Of a stretch of DNA of 64,000 nt, positions 44,817 through 54,044 are shown in pieces; position 1 is the stretch's first letter; the number at the start of each line of letters is the position of its first letter. Source of the stretch: Marinagarivorans cellulosilyticus (GTDB taxonomy: Bacteria > Pseudomonadota > Gammaproteobacteria > Pseudomonadales > Cellvibrionaceae). Both the position numbers and the translations under genes were made by a program. The stretch is taken from contig NZ_AP023086.1 of assembly GCF_021655555.1 (NCBI RefSeq), positions 2,014,685 to 2,078,684 of the forward strand, given 5' to 3'. The notes under the pieces are model-generated. The model was not told the origin of the DNA and did not search any database. It saw nothing but the letters and a program-made list of their open reading frames with translations.

Positions 44817-45500
44817 ATGGGTATGACTGAAAACCACCCTATAGATACCTTTATCGCGCCGCCGTGCGATGGTGATATTGGTATTCTTTTTCAAGATGAG
44901 CATTTCTTGCTGATCAATAAACCCAGTGGTTTGCTTAGCCTGTCGGGTAAAAACCCGCTGAATAAAGATTCGGTGCATTATCGGTTGGTTCAAAACTTCC
45001 CTGATGCAACTTTAGCGCATCGCTTAGATTTTGGTACCTCGGGCATTATGATTGTGCCTTTAACTAAAGCGGTGAATGCCGCTTTTAATCGGCAGTTTCA
45101 AGCGCGCACAATTACTAAAACCTATACCGCCGTGCTGCACGGAATATTGCCCAATAATAGCGGTACCATTGAATTACCCATCGCCAAAGACCCGCCCAAT
45201 TTCCCTTTGCAAAAAATCTGTACCGAAACTGGTAAGCTAGCCGTTAGCGCATATCAAGTGGTGGCGCGCGATAGCCTGCAAAATACAACCCGTGTGATAT
45301 TTACGCCTTTAACAGGCCGCACTCACCAACTGCGTATTCATAGCCGCGAAATAGGGCATTCTATTTTGGGCTGTGACTTATATGCCAACCAAGCTATTTG
45401 CGTTATGGCGCAGCGCCTAATGTTACACGCTACAACATTGGATTTTGATCACCCAATTACAGGGGCGCGTATTAATGCCGTTTGTCATTGCCCCTTTTAA
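44817..45500 (+). CDS. RluA-family pseudouridine synthase
   Basis: About 227 residues. The catalytic motif HRLDFGTSGIMIV (Asp) and the C-terminal GRTHQLRIHSREIGHSILGCDLY are diagnostic of RluA-type enzymes that convert uridine to pseudouridine in rRNA or tRNA. There is no S4 domain, so it resembles short RluA/TruC-type members; the exact RNA target cannot be told. I chose ATG 44817; TTG 44811 and ATG 44823 are alternatives. It lies 40 bases after the VF530 gene. Confidence 0.93.
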   Translation: MGMTENHPIDTFIAPPCDGDIGILFQDEHFLLINKPSGLLSLSGKNPLNKDSVHYRLVQNFPDATLAHRLDFGTSGIMIVPLTKAVNAAFNRQFQARTITKTYTAVLHGILPNNSGTIELPIAKDPPNFPLQKICTETGKLAVSAYQVVARDSLQNTTRVIFTPLTGRTHQLRIHSREIGHSILGCDLYANQAICVMAQRLMLHATTLDFDHPITGARINAVCHCPF

Positions 45501-45527
45501 TTCTGTCTTAATAAAGCGAGTGTATTT

Positions 45528-45743
45528 TTGAATAAGCCTGTCCCCGTAAACCCTCAAAAATGCCCGCTGTGCGGCAAGGCCAATGCCTGCGTTATGGTCG
45601 AATGCGGCAGTAAGGCTAGTGAATGTTGGTGCATGAGCTCGTCAGTGATGTTCTCGCCGGATTTGCTGCAGCAGGTGCCAGCGCAAGCCAGAGGTAAAGC
45701 CTGTATTTGTTTGGCTTGTGCGGTTAAAGCTGGTGAAAGCTAA
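45528..45743 (+). CDS. Cysteine-rich CWC family protein
   Basis: A 71-residue protein with a probable TTG start. Nine Cys occur in a CPLCG... CWCM... CICLAC pattern, with the CWC triplet that names the family. It probably binds zinc; function unknown. It follows the pseudouridine synthase by 27 bases and is commonly found next to such genes. Confidence 0.85.
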   Translation: MNKPVPVNPQKCPLCGKANACVMVECGSKASECWCMSSSVMFSPDLLQQVPAQARGKACICLACAVKAGES

Positions 45744-45906
45744 CATTTTTATGAGGGCGGTGACGTTCCAGTCGAGGGAAAATTAACGTTATCCGTTATA
45801 TTTTTTAACGAGCACAAATCGATTTTTCCAAGTTAAACGGTATATGCTTTGGCGTGTAAAACGCTATTCTTGGTATATGACTCTAAATAACTGGGCGAGG
45901 TTGACG

Positions 45907-46548
45907 ATGTTGACGGTACTGAGCTGGGTAAAAATTTGTCGCGTGACTGCGCTAAGCTGTGTTTTATTGTGCGCAGGGCTACCTTCTATGGTGATGGCTG
46001 AAGGTCCTAGCCGTTTAAGTAACTATTTGCTTAACGGTGCTACTGTAGCGGATTGGCAGCTGGTGTTGGGGGATCAAAGCGAATGGTATCAGCCGCAAAA
46101 AGAGAATATGGGGCTTAGTGCGAATAAGGCTATCTCTTTTAATCAGCAGGATAATGCCCTAAATGTTCGGTGGCGCTCTAAGAAAAAAGAGGGGGTTATT
46201 TCCATTAATGGCCCTGAAATTAGCCTTAGCCAACTTGACGACACCATAGCGCTGGCTATCGAAATAAATGTTGCGACTAAAAAGCTACGCAACCCGCTTA
46301 AGCTAAGCATGTCTTGCGGGTATCCATGCCGTGGAACTGTTACGCTTAATTCTTTGCTTGATGTTTTACCTCGCAACGAGTGGATTACGCTGCCCATTCC
46401 ATTGCGCTGCTTTAAAGATGGAGGTACAGATTTTTCTAAGCTAGATTCCCCGTTTAGCCTGCAAGCCCAAGGCAAGTTGGAGATCGCTATTCGCAACATT
46501 CGCTTAGCTAAAGTGCCTGACGGTTTAGATTTGTGTAAAACTAAATAA
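45907..46548 (+). CDS. Secreted stand-alone ExoP_C-like carbohydrate-binding domain
   Basis: About 213 residues from ATG 45907 (GAGG 6 bases upstream). A signal peptide (VLLCAGLPSMVMA) precedes one beta-sandwich that follows the C-terminal ExoP_C domain of GH3 glucosidases: VADWQLVLGDQSEWYQP near the start, MSCGYPCRGTVTLNSLLDVLP, then WITLPIPLRCFKDGG and LEIAIRNIRLA at the end. In those enzymes the domain follows the GH3 catalytic parts; here it stands alone, so it may bind sugars by itself or assist another enzyme. The two Cys of CGYPC are conserved in the parent domain. Confidence 0.8.
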   Translation: MLTVLSWVKICRVTALSCVLLCAGLPSMVMAEGPSRLSNYLLNGATVADWQLVLGDQSEWYQPQKENMGLSANKAISFNQQDNALNVRWRSKKKEGVISINGPEISLSQLDDTIALAIEINVATKKLRNPLKLSMSCGYPCRGTVTLNSLLDVLPRNEWITLPIPLRCFKDGGTDFSKLDSPFSLQAQGKLEIAIRNIRLAKVPDGLDLCKTK

Positions 46549-46623
46549 ACCATATTGAAATGGGGCTTGGGCATTGCTACTGGCATTGCTCGGCCTCCTT
46601 ATCCGCTGTTTCCTTTTATCAAA

Positions 46624-46780
46624 ATGTGCATTTTCCGCGATAGTGGAGCCACCGTTTGTCGCTTCTCGATAACGGCGCTCGACATCACGCCTCCCGCTTA
46701 TTGTTCCTGAATTATCCTAATGGTGTAATCCCTATACAATGCAATGCCTAATCAGGCGCTTCCCGCGCTGTTGTGTAAAC
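46624..46780 (+). repeat. Family A element, copy A3
   Basis: TGTGCATTTTCCGCGATAG, then CTGAATTATCCTAATGG, ATCCCTATACAATGCAATG and CCTAATCAGGCGC, the same order as in copy A2. The extreme left end is degenerate. Together with copy A4 in opposite orientation it brackets copy B2. Confidence 0.55.
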
Positions 46781-46847
46781 GGCATACCGTGGGCCTTGCA
46801 CATCAGTGTTCCGTTATCGAGTTCTCACAAATTGAAGGATCGATTTG

Positions 46848-47001
46848 CTCTAGAAACCGCAATTGAGAGTTTAAAAGTGCCTATCCCGTTGGTGAGCATG
46901 GCGTGCAGTAAAAATGTGTACCTTATTGGTGATAAATCATTTTTTATCGCTCGCCAGGCGGCTGCATCGACTTCGATGGTCAACGGCGGCTTTTAGGTTC
47001 A
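46848..47001 (+). repeat. Family B element, copy B2
   Basis: About 154 bases. Left CTAGAAACCGCAATTGAGAG, right end (reverse complement) TGAACCTAAAAGCCGCCGTTG. The interior matches B1 (CCGTTGGTGAGCATGGCGTG, TTATTGGTGATAAATCA). No coding capacity. Confidence 0.68.
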
Positions 47002-47089
47002 CTCTTGGCCAGATTGGACAACCTAATACCGCTTCGTCTCTAACCGTTAATGAAGTATCGGGAATGGATGGACCGAATACAGGTTTTGC

Positions 47090-47192
47090 ATCGGTGCAGG
47101 AGGCACCTTATTAGACATTGCAGGAGCAGAATGTCGAGGAGCGAAAACCTGTAAGCCGCTATCGCGGAAAAAGTGCATTTTTAGAGATGCCC
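47090..47192 (-). repeat. Family A element, copy A4
   Basis: On the minus strand from 47192: GGGCATCTCTAAAAATGCAC, TTTTTCCGCGATAGCGGC, GCTCCTCGACATTCTGCTCC, TGCAATGTCTAATAAGG. This matches copy A1 nearly base for base over about 100 bases. Confidence 0.65.
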
Positions 47193-47967
47193 ACAAGTCA
47201 TATTTACACAGCGCAGAAGCCAGCCCGGTGATAAGCAAGGGGCTATTCGCAAATCGGTGAAGTCTTTGCTTGACCCTACAAGCTACAGTTGAGCTATCAA
47301 AGCTAGTACTTCTTCTGTGTGCATCTAGCGCACGATAAAACTGATGGCTGATCCATAAGTCCCCGCCCTCATTCTTGATGATTAGTTACGGTTTTTTAGG
47401 CTAAATCGTGCAATTAAAAAATCATAAGAAATTTATTGTTTTGTGATGTTTGTCACGCTGGCTTGAGCGGTTTTTTAAAACGCTGCCGTTGATTCATTTT
47501 GCTGAATGTTCAACTTAATGGCTTTTTTTGCGCGCAGATATTTATCCGGTGGAGTTCAAGCGCGGTGTTGTTTTGGTGCAAGCGCTATTTTTCGATACTC
47601 ACTTTACGAATATCGGCGTTATTTGTTGATACTTCCTTTGGTGCTGTTACTTATCCTTTTAATTATTTTTAAAGGTCGGATAGGTGTATGAATATTATTC
47701 TGAGATTCAAGTCTCAATTTTAATGGCTTAAAAATCAAAATTCTGCAACAAACTGAAAAATTAATAACACAAATATGGTTTTTTATTAACCTTGTATTTC
47801 TTGCGTATTTTTTATCATAAAAATTGTTAATTTATAACCCTAGGAAGAGAGGTGTGAATGTAGTCTGCTGAAGTTAATTTGTGGGTGTACGAATCCTTAG
47901 CTGCTCAGCACTTTTGACAAATAAAACCAATAACTCAGTCGAACCCATAGATTGATCGGAGAGATAA
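47193..47967. other. 775-base gene-poor region before the cytochrome cluster
   Basis: No supported gene. A 61-codon frame at 47506-47691 with a hydrophobic tail has no ribosome binding site. 47690-47830 is very AT-rich and likely holds the cluster promoter. The last 40 bases (CCCATAG...GATCGGAG) recur before the gene at 56133. Confidence 0.4.
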
Positions 47968-50481
47968 ATGTTTGATACTAAATTCAGGCGAATTGCAAGT
48001 AGTTTTGTTCTCGCCGGAACCGCATGTGTGCTTAGTGCTTGCGTTGCGGATTCAGGTTCCAACAGCTCGGGGGCCAATACATCTAGTGCGCCAGCAACCA
48101 CGAGCAGCAGCCCTGTGACGCCACCAATATCAAGTGCGCAAACCGCATCTAGCGCTGCGGCGGGGTTTAACCCTCCACCAGAAGAAACACCTGGCGAGCC
48201 CACGCTTGCGCTGGCCATTAATGCCGGCGGCGAAGCAGCAATGCTTGATGGTATTCAGTACCAGGCAGATGCTTACTTTAGCGGAGGCCTTACTTACACC
48301 AATACCAATGAAATTGCCGGTACCAACGAGGATGCGGTATACCAAAGCGAGCGCTACGAGGACTCCAGTTATGCAATCCCAGTAGCCAATGGTACTTACA
48401 ACGTTCGCTTTAACTTTAGTGAAACCTACCACGATGCGGTGGGTTCGCGAATATTCAATGTGATTATCGAAGGCCAAAATAGGCTGAGCAATGTCGATAT
48501 CTTCCGCGCCGTTGGTTTTAATGCCGCGATGGTCGAGCAGGTGAGCGACATTACTGTGGATGACGGCACGCTGAATATCGATTTCCAAAGCGTTACAGCG
48601 CTGGCCAAAGTCACCGGTATTGTGATTTATAAGCAAGATTCTGTGCAAAGCCATGCGGATATCGGAAAGGCGATTTTTGATGTTCAGTGTGCAACCTGTC
48701 ACGCTGCCGATACCAAAGGCGTGGGTACACGTGCCGACGAGTCTGGGCACAACTTGCCAAGTTTGATCGCGACTATCGAAGCAACTATGCCGCCCCCTGG
48801 TTTTGAGGCGGCATTTGGTACGTGTGATGCCGAGTGTTCCTATTACACCGCCAAGTATATTGCCAGCGTTAACCCGTTTATTGGGCGGCCTATTCCTGGG
48901 CCAGAGCCCGATGCGCCCATAGCAGATATTGCGCCCTTGCCGCCGGTAATGAGCCGCCTAAGCAAGCTTGAGTACAACAATACCGTTCGCGATTTATTCG
49001 GTATTAACTCTAACCCAGCCGATGCGTTACCTCAGGATACCTACGGTCAGTTTAAAAATGACAATGCATCGTTAACTGTAACGAGTGTAGCGATTGAAAA
49101 ATTCTTTGAAGCCGCAGAAGACATTGCAACGGAGGTAGTCGAGGCTGCAGCAGGCGGTAACCGCACGGTAATTGGCTGTGATATTACCAACGCGAGTTGT
49201 GCGCAAACGGTTATTAATACGTTGGGCGTAAAAGTATGGCGCCGTCCATTGTCCAATGCAGAGTCTGATGGTTTATTGGCCCTGTATAACGACGTTCAGG
49301 GTGTTACGGGGAATCGCGCTACGTCTATGACGGCGCTGTTGCGCAGCCTGTTGTTTTCTCCCAACTTTATCTACCGCCCGGAAATCGACCAGAATTTAAA
49401 TTCAACGACGGCGCAACCGCTTAACGCCTATGAGTTGGCATCGCGTTTATCGTACTTCTTGTGGGCCAGTACACCCGATGACCAACTGCTGAGCGCGGCG
49501 GCCAACGGCTCGTTACTTAATGACGCTACCATCCGCTCGCAAGTTGCCCGCATGTTGGAAGACCCAAAGGCAGAAACATTGGTTGATGGCTTTGCGATGA
49601 CGTGGCTGGACTTCGACAAATTTTTTAGCCATGACGTTGACGTTGATCAGTTCCCACAATACACCGATGAAGTTAAGGCTAATTTACTCGCAGAAACTGA
49701 AAACTTCCTGCACCACATTGTGCGTGATAATCGCCCGTTATCAGAAATTTTGAATGCAAATTACACTTACTTGAACGAACGCGTGGCCAATTACTATGGC
49801 GTACAGGGTGTATCTGGCAACAGCTTCCGTTTGTATGAGTGGCCTGCAGGTTCCAAGCGCAAGGGTTTGATGGGGCATGCCTCAGCATTGACTGTACATT
49901 CGCACCCTGCTGCAACCTCACCGGTTAAACGCGGTACCTGGGTGATGGACCGTTTCTTATGTGATCGTCCACCCGAGCCATCGGCTGACGTTATTGCTAA
50001 CTTTCCAGATATTCCATCGGGTTTAGACCCACGCGAAATTTCTGAATTACACAAAGAATCATCGGCGGTTTGTACTTCGTGCCATGCCTATGTTGACCCG
50101 ATTGGTTACGGTATGGAGAACTTCAACCCCGTAGGCCAGTGGCGCGATAGGTACACCATTAACGATAGAGTCGTTGACTCTTCGGCTGAGCTTCCCACTG
50201 GTGAGCCGTTCTCCAGCTTGACCGAACTTGCCGATATTCTGGCGCCAAAAGGTGAGGTGAGCATTTGCTCAATTGGTTATGCAATGAGCTACGCCTTAGG
50301 GCGAAGGGCGACCACGGTTTTTGTGCCGGGCGTTAACTCAGCAGATTACCCTGCGGTGTATGACATCTACCAAAAGACTCTCGACAGCGCGCATAGCATG
50401 CATGATGTGTTTACTGAAATCGCTTTGAGCCCCGCGTTCCGCACGCGTTTAGGCGCAAACACCGGCTCGCAGCAGCCTTAA
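47968..50481 (+). CDS. Malectin-like/DUF1592-family c-type cytochrome lipoprotein
   Basis: An 837-residue lipoprotein; GGAGAG 5 bases before ATG, signal ending VLSAC (Cys25). After a Ser/Thr/Pro linker a malectin-like module (about 82-228, LAINAGGEAAMLDGIQYQAD) is followed by a c-type haem domain (CATCH, Cys241-His245) and then the DUF1587/1592/1588/1585-type region (LSKLEYNNTVRDLFG, VWRRPLSNAE, YELASRLSYFLWASTPDD, GLMGHASALT) that holds a second haem motif (CTSCH, Cys702-His706) in the DUF1588 part. These proteins, widespread in planctomycetes and polysaccharide degraders, are paired with DUF1552 proteins, as here. A sugar-binding module on the chain suggests surface redox chemistry at polysaccharides. 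Confidence 0.92.
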   Translation: MFDTKFRRIASSFVLAGTACVLSACVADSGSNSSGANTSSAPATTSSSPVTPPISSAQTASSAAAGFNPPPEETPGEPTLALAINAGGEAAMLDGIQYQADAYFSGGLTYTNTNEIAGTNEDAVYQSERYEDSSYAIPVANGTYNVRFNFSETYHDAVGSRIFNVIIEGQNRLSNVDIFRAVGFNAAMVEQVSDITVDDGTLNIDFQSVTALAKVTGIVIYKQDSVQSHADIGKAIFDVQCATCHAADTKGVGTRADESGHNLPSLIATIEATMPPPGFEAAFGTCDAECSYYTAKYIASVNPFIGRPIPGPEPDAPIADIAPLPPVMSRLSKLEYNNTVRDLFGINSNPADALPQDTYGQFKNDNASLTVTSVAIEKFFEAAEDIATEVVEAAAGGNRTVIGCDITNASCAQTVINTLGVKVWRRPLSNAESDGLLALYNDVQGVTGNRATSMTALLRSLLFSPNFIYRPEIDQNLNSTTAQPLNAYELASRLSYFLWASTPDDQLLSAAANGSLLNDATIRSQVARMLEDPKAETLVDGFAMTWLDFDKFFSHDVDVDQFPQYTDEVKANLLAETENFLHHIVRDNRPLSEILNANYTYLNERVANYYGVQGVSGNSFRLYEWPAGSKRKGLMGHASALTVHSHPAATSPVKRGTWVMDRFLCDRPPEPSADVIANFPDIPSGLDPREISELHKESSAVCTSCHAYVDPIGYGMENFNPVGQWRDRYTINDRVVDSSAELPTGEPFSSLTELADILAPKGEVSICSIGYAMSYALGRRATTVFVPGVNSADYPAVYDIYQKTLDSAHSMHDVFTEIALSPAFRTRLGANTGSQQP

Positions 50482-50494
50482 TAGGAGTATTACA

Positions 50495-51841
50495 ATGACC
50501 CAGATAGAATTAAGAAGAAACAAGGCTCCTAAGCTAAACCGTCGTTCATTTTTGGCAGGCTCTGGCGTTTGTATGTCGTTGCCACTGCTAGAGGCCATGT
50601 TGCCAGCGGGTAAAACAGCCTTCGCACAAGATGCAACGCCCGGCCGTATGTTGGTGATGTTTACCGGCAATGGCTGCCATATGCAGGCGTTCCAACCGAG
50701 TCAGGCCGGCAATTTTAACGGCAATTTTGGCACGGCGACTTCGCTAAACCCGCTGCGCGATATTGCAGGCGACATAACGACCATCAAGGGTTTGCATAAC
50801 GACCCGATGAGAGGCCAGACCGGTGACCACGGTAAAGGCAGTGGCGCCTTTATGACCTGTGCCGAAGTGGCTAAAAACCGCATTGAATCGGCGACCACTA
50901 TGGATGTGATTGCCGCGCGACAAATTGCGAATCAAACACGCTTTTCTAACTTGCACCTTGGTATCGACCGCGTAGGGGGCGGATTCCCTGATAACGGTTA
51001 TTCCGCGGCCTACATGGGCAATATTTCGTGGGAGAACGGATCTACTCCGTCCCCGCGTGAGAATGACCCACAACGGTTATTTAATCGTTTATTCAGCGGC
51101 GACTTGCCAGACACGCCTGGCGGCGTAGATACGAGGGCTGCGGTTAATCAGTCGGTGATCGACACTGTGCTCGCGGATGTTAATCGCCTTGAAGGCAAGC
51201 TGGGTGTGGCCGATAAAGAAAAGCTGCAAGGTTATTTGGATGGCGTGCGCGAGTTAGAGCGTCAGCTGAGTTTTCAGCAACCAGATGTCGTTCAAGGCAG
51301 CGCTTGTGAAAAGCCTAACATCGGTGGCAATGGCAACTTCGTTGTTAATAGCCGTTTATTTAACGAGCTGATGGTTATGGCGTTTACCTGCGATTTAACC
51401 CGCGTTATCAGCTATGTGTTTTCCAACGGCTTAAACGGTAGGCAATACAACAACTTGGGTATTGGCCGGGGGCACCATGACATTTCACACCATGGCAATA
51501 ACCAAAATAATTTCAATATGTTGAAACAGATTGATACCTACCACATGGAAGAGTACGCCCACCTTTGTAAAAGGCTAAAAGAAACCGTCGATGTTCAAGG
51601 TAAGTCGCTACTTGATAGCTGCATGGTGCTTTACTCAAGCGAAATTGCCGATGGCAATTCACATAGCCACTATGACCTGCCGATTGTTATTGCCGGCAAA
51701 GGTAATGGCAGGGTTCGATCCGGCCGCCACATTAATAGCAACAGTGGCCGAATTGCCGACTTATTCTTGGCAATGCAGCAGCATGTTGGCGCCAACGTGA
51801 GTTCGTTTGGCAACAGCCAAGGCCCATTAAACTTATCTTAA
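50495..51841 (+). CDS. DUF1552 family secreted protein (Tat-type signal)
   Basis: A 448-residue protein; AGGAG before the ATG, 13 bases after the cytochrome gene. The N-terminus has a twin-arginine motif (NRRSFLAGSG) and a hydrophobic stretch, so it is probably exported folded. The remainder matches DUF1552 (MLVMFTGNGCHMQAFQP, GDHGKGSGAFMTCAE, and C-terminal SSEIADGNSHSHYDLPIVIA). DUF1552 resembles DUF1501/sulfatase-type alkaline-phosphatase folds, with Asp/His metal-type motifs. Its constant pairing with DUF1592-family cytochromes indicates a joint function that is still unknown. Confidence 0.92.
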   Translation: MTQIELRRNKAPKLNRRSFLAGSGVCMSLPLLEAMLPAGKTAFAQDATPGRMLVMFTGNGCHMQAFQPSQAGNFNGNFGTATSLNPLRDIAGDITTIKGLHNDPMRGQTGDHGKGSGAFMTCAEVAKNRIESATTMDVIAARQIANQTRFSNLHLGIDRVGGGFPDNGYSAAYMGNISWENGSTPSPRENDPQRLFNRLFSGDLPDTPGGVDTRAAVNQSVIDTVLADVNRLEGKLGVADKEKLQGYLDGVRELERQLSFQQPDVVQGSACEKPNIGGNGNFVVNSRLFNELMVMAFTCDLTRVISYVFSNGLNGRQYNNLGIGRGHHDISHHGNNQNNFNMLKQIDTYHMEEYAHLCKRLKETVDVQGKSLLDSCMVLYSSEIADGNSHSHYDLPIVIAGKGNGRVRSGRHINSNSGRIADLFLAMQQHVGANVSSFGNSQGPLNLS

Positions 51842-51871
51842 TGTCATCTTTTAAGCTCATTTGAAATGAAC

Positions 51872-51898
51872 CCACAGGGCACTTTAAGCGCCCTGTGG
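51872..51898 (+). terminator. Hairpin after the DUF1552 gene
   Basis: CCACAGGGC (51872-51880) pairs with GCCCTGTGG (51890-51898). The T tract is weak, so it may only partly terminate before the esterase gene. Confidence 0.6.
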
Positions 51899-51963
51899 CC
51901 ATTCCTTAGGTTTATTGTTTTCGCGTGATAGGCGCGGCACGATCTTCATTAGAGATTAATAAA

Positions 51964-53955
51964 ATGAATAACAATAAAAATACAAGAATATCCGGTAAGC
52001 GCCATGCTGGTCTGCATTCGCTGCCAGCTTTCCCGAATTCGCTGGGGGCTTTAAAGCTCCGTTTAATAAAGCTCCTTTTAATAAAGCCCCTTGTAATAAA
52101 GCCCCTTGCAATGGCTGTTTCTGCGATCACTCTTTCGGCGTGTGTGGCGGGCCCTACTACTGACACAAGCAGCTCTGCAACCAATCATTCTGAAGCGACG
52201 CAAGTATCTAGTAGCGCAATTGCAGGGCCTCAAAGTAGCTCAAGTGTTGCCCCTGCTAGTGCGGCGTCAGTACCGGTGGACTGCTCGGCGGTGAGTGCTA
52301 GCCAAGGTAAAGTTGCATACGAGGAAGAGTCTTGCCTAACGTGTCATGGTGCTGTTAATGAAGCAGCAGGCTCGGCTCCTGGTGCGGGCGGTGGTGCTCC
52401 GCTGAATTTCAATAATTTTCCAATAGTTAGCCAAGGCGGCACCAGCCTTAATAGCTATATCGCCAATAATATGATGAATTTTGGCGGTGGTTGCGACGGC
52501 GATGCGGCCTGTGAGGCAACGGCCGATAATATCGCCACTTATTTCAAAAGCCTGTCCAGCGAACCTTGGTGTGATACCCCCGCATCGAGTGAGCAGGCAT
52601 CCAGCTCGGTGCCCGCAAGCTCTTCATCCAGTAGCGAAGCGCCCCAAATGGCTGCCGGCCCAGGTACCGAAAATACGCTGCTCGACAGCACTGGTGAATT
52701 TGAAAGCGGTATGGAAAATTTTACCACCTACGATCATGGTACGGGGGATAACGATAACAGCACCCCAGCGCTGACTCACTTTAATTGGGATAGCAATGGC
52801 GCTGTAGAAATCACCGTTAATAATGTATCAACCGCGCCTTGGCACGTGCAGCTTATTCACGACACCGATATTCGCTCGGGCTTAATGTACACCCTTTGTT
52901 ACGATGCTGTGGCCGACGTTGAACGCGATATCGAAGTGGATATTGATACGCCAAGCACCTACACCAGTGTGGTCGGTGGCGCCATTGATGTGACAATTGG
53001 TACAGATTTTCAGCGTTATACCCATACCTTCACTGGTGCGCAAACCGCCAGCGATGCACGTGTTTTATTTAACTTGGGTATCGAGGATGGCGATGTAACC
53101 TTCGACAATATTGGCCTTTATCACGGCACTCAGTGTAACGAAGTGAGCATGATACCGCCGCCACCGGAGCCCGGTGAGCCAGACCCCAGTGCAGGTTGTG
53201 GGCAAGCTCCTGGGCAAACGGGCAATACGCCTATTGGTAATGGGAATTCTTATTTAGTCGCGCTTCCGCAAAATTATGACCGTAATAAAGCCTACCCATT
53301 GTATTTTGATTTTCACAACACGAGCAGTGATGGCCCAAGGTATTCGACACGCGGTGACGGTTTTAGTCGTGATGCCAAAAACAACGCCATTTTTGTTTAC
53401 CCCACAGCGAGAAACATCGGTGGTGGTTGGGGTAGCGCTGATTTTCAAATGTTCGAGCCATTGTATAACCGTATCACCGATCAGTTTTGTGTGAATAAAG
53501 CGGCTGTATTTGCGACCGGATACAGTAGTGGCGGTGATTACTCAGGGATGATCGCATGCGAGCACGGCGATAAAGTTACGGGTATTGCACCGGTTAACCC
53601 CAAACCTGTGGGCGGCTATCAAGTAACGAATCCAGAAGGGCGGAACTGTAAAGGTAATGTTAAGGCGATTATTATTTACGGTAATAACGATACGGTTTTA
53701 AACGCGTACATGGGCGCCAGCGGTAGAGATATGGCAGAGTTCTACCGAGTTAAAAACGGTTGTTCAACAAATACATCGGATATGCCTGGGTACCCACAGT
53801 GCAAAACTTACCAAGGTTGTATGGCTGGCGCAGAGGTCTCTTACTGCCCTCATAACTGGGGGTACGGCGGTGATGGCGCTAGCAATGGCGCCGGTCATGG
53901 CTACCCGAACTGGACCACCAGTATGTTCTGGGATGCCACGGCAGAGTTTCGGTAG
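51964..53955 (+). CDS. Lipoprotein with c-type cytochrome, CBM-like and CE1-type esterase domains
   Basis: About 663 residues from ATG 51964. An unusually long basic leader with four 5-residue repeats precedes the lipobox AITLSAC; translation might instead begin at the internal ATG before MAVSAI. Next: Ser linker, a c-type haem domain (CLTCH, Cys124-His128; Gly/Asn-rich INNFP..NYIANNM segment), Ser linker, a CBM4/9-type beta-sandwich (about 240-385) and an alpha/beta-hydrolase of the CE1/feruloyl-esterase/PHB-depolymerase kind (about 420-660) with nucleophile in ATGYSSGGDY (Ser521) and a likely catalytic His in GAGHGYPNW. CE1 enzymes release ferulate or acetate from hemicellulose. Haem and esterase on one chain is unusual. 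Confidence 0.88.
   Translation: MNNNKNTRISGKRHAGLHSLPAFPNSLGALKLRLIKLLLIKPLVIKPLAMAVSAITLSACVAGPTTDTSSSATNHSEATQVSSSAIAGPQSSSSVAPASAASVPVDCSAVSASQGKVAYEEESCLTCHGAVNEAAGSAPGAGGGAPLNFNNFPIVSQGGTSLNSYIANNMMNFGGGCDGDAACEATADNIATYFKSLSSEPWCDTPASSEQASSSVPASSSSSSEAPQMAAGPGTENTLLDSTGEFESGMENFTTYDHGTGDNDNSTPALTHFNWDSNGAVEITVNNVSTAPWHVQLIHDTDIRSGLMYTLCYDAVADVERDIEVDIDTPSTYTSVVGGAIDVTIGTDFQRYTHTFTGAQTASDARVLFNLGIEDGDVTFDNIGLYHGTQCNEVSMIPPPPEPGEPDPSAGCGQAPGQTGNTPIGNGNSYLVALPQNYDRNKAYPLYFDFHNTSSDGPRYSTRGDGFSRDAKNNAIFVYPTARNIGGGWGSADFQMFEPLYNRITDQFCVNKAAVFATGYSSGGDYSGMIACEHGDKVTGIAPVNPKPVGGYQVTNPEGRNCKGNVKAIIIYGNNDTVLNAYMGASGRDMAEFYRVKNGCSTNTSDMPGYPQCKTYQGCMAGAEVSYCPHNWGYGGDGASNGAGHGYPNWTTSMFWDATAEFR
52053..52112 (+). 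repeat. Four tandem 15-bp units inside the esterase leader
   Basis: Units AAAGCTCCGTTTAAT, AAAGCTCCTTTTAAT, AAAGCCCCTTGTAAT and AAAGCCCCTTGCAAT start at 52053, 52068, 52083 and 52098. Being 15 bases long they keep frame and encode K(L/P)(R/L)(L/V/A)I-type repeats in the signal region. AATAAAGCCCCTTTA also occurs once in the gap near 55734. Confidence 0.85.
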
Positions 53956-53997
53956 TTAAGTAAAGCGCTGCATTTTCGAGTGTAGCGCTTTACTTAA
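53956..53997 (+). terminator. 14-bp perfect inverted repeat after the esterase gene
   Basis: TTAAGTAAAGCGCT (53956-53969) pairs with AGCGCTTTACTTAA (53984-53997), 14-base loop. It starts at the stop codon region and lies before the trihaem cytochrome gene; no T tract, so a processing or partial termination role is possible. Confidence 0.65.
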
Positions 53998-54044
53998 AAC
54001 TCTATCTAAATCCTATTTTTCTGCCTGTGATGTTGGAGCTTGTT

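Noticed and set aside
47506..47691. 61-residue frame with a hydrophobic C-terminal segment
   Set aside because: No ribosome binding site, repeat-rich neighbourhood, no recognisable family.
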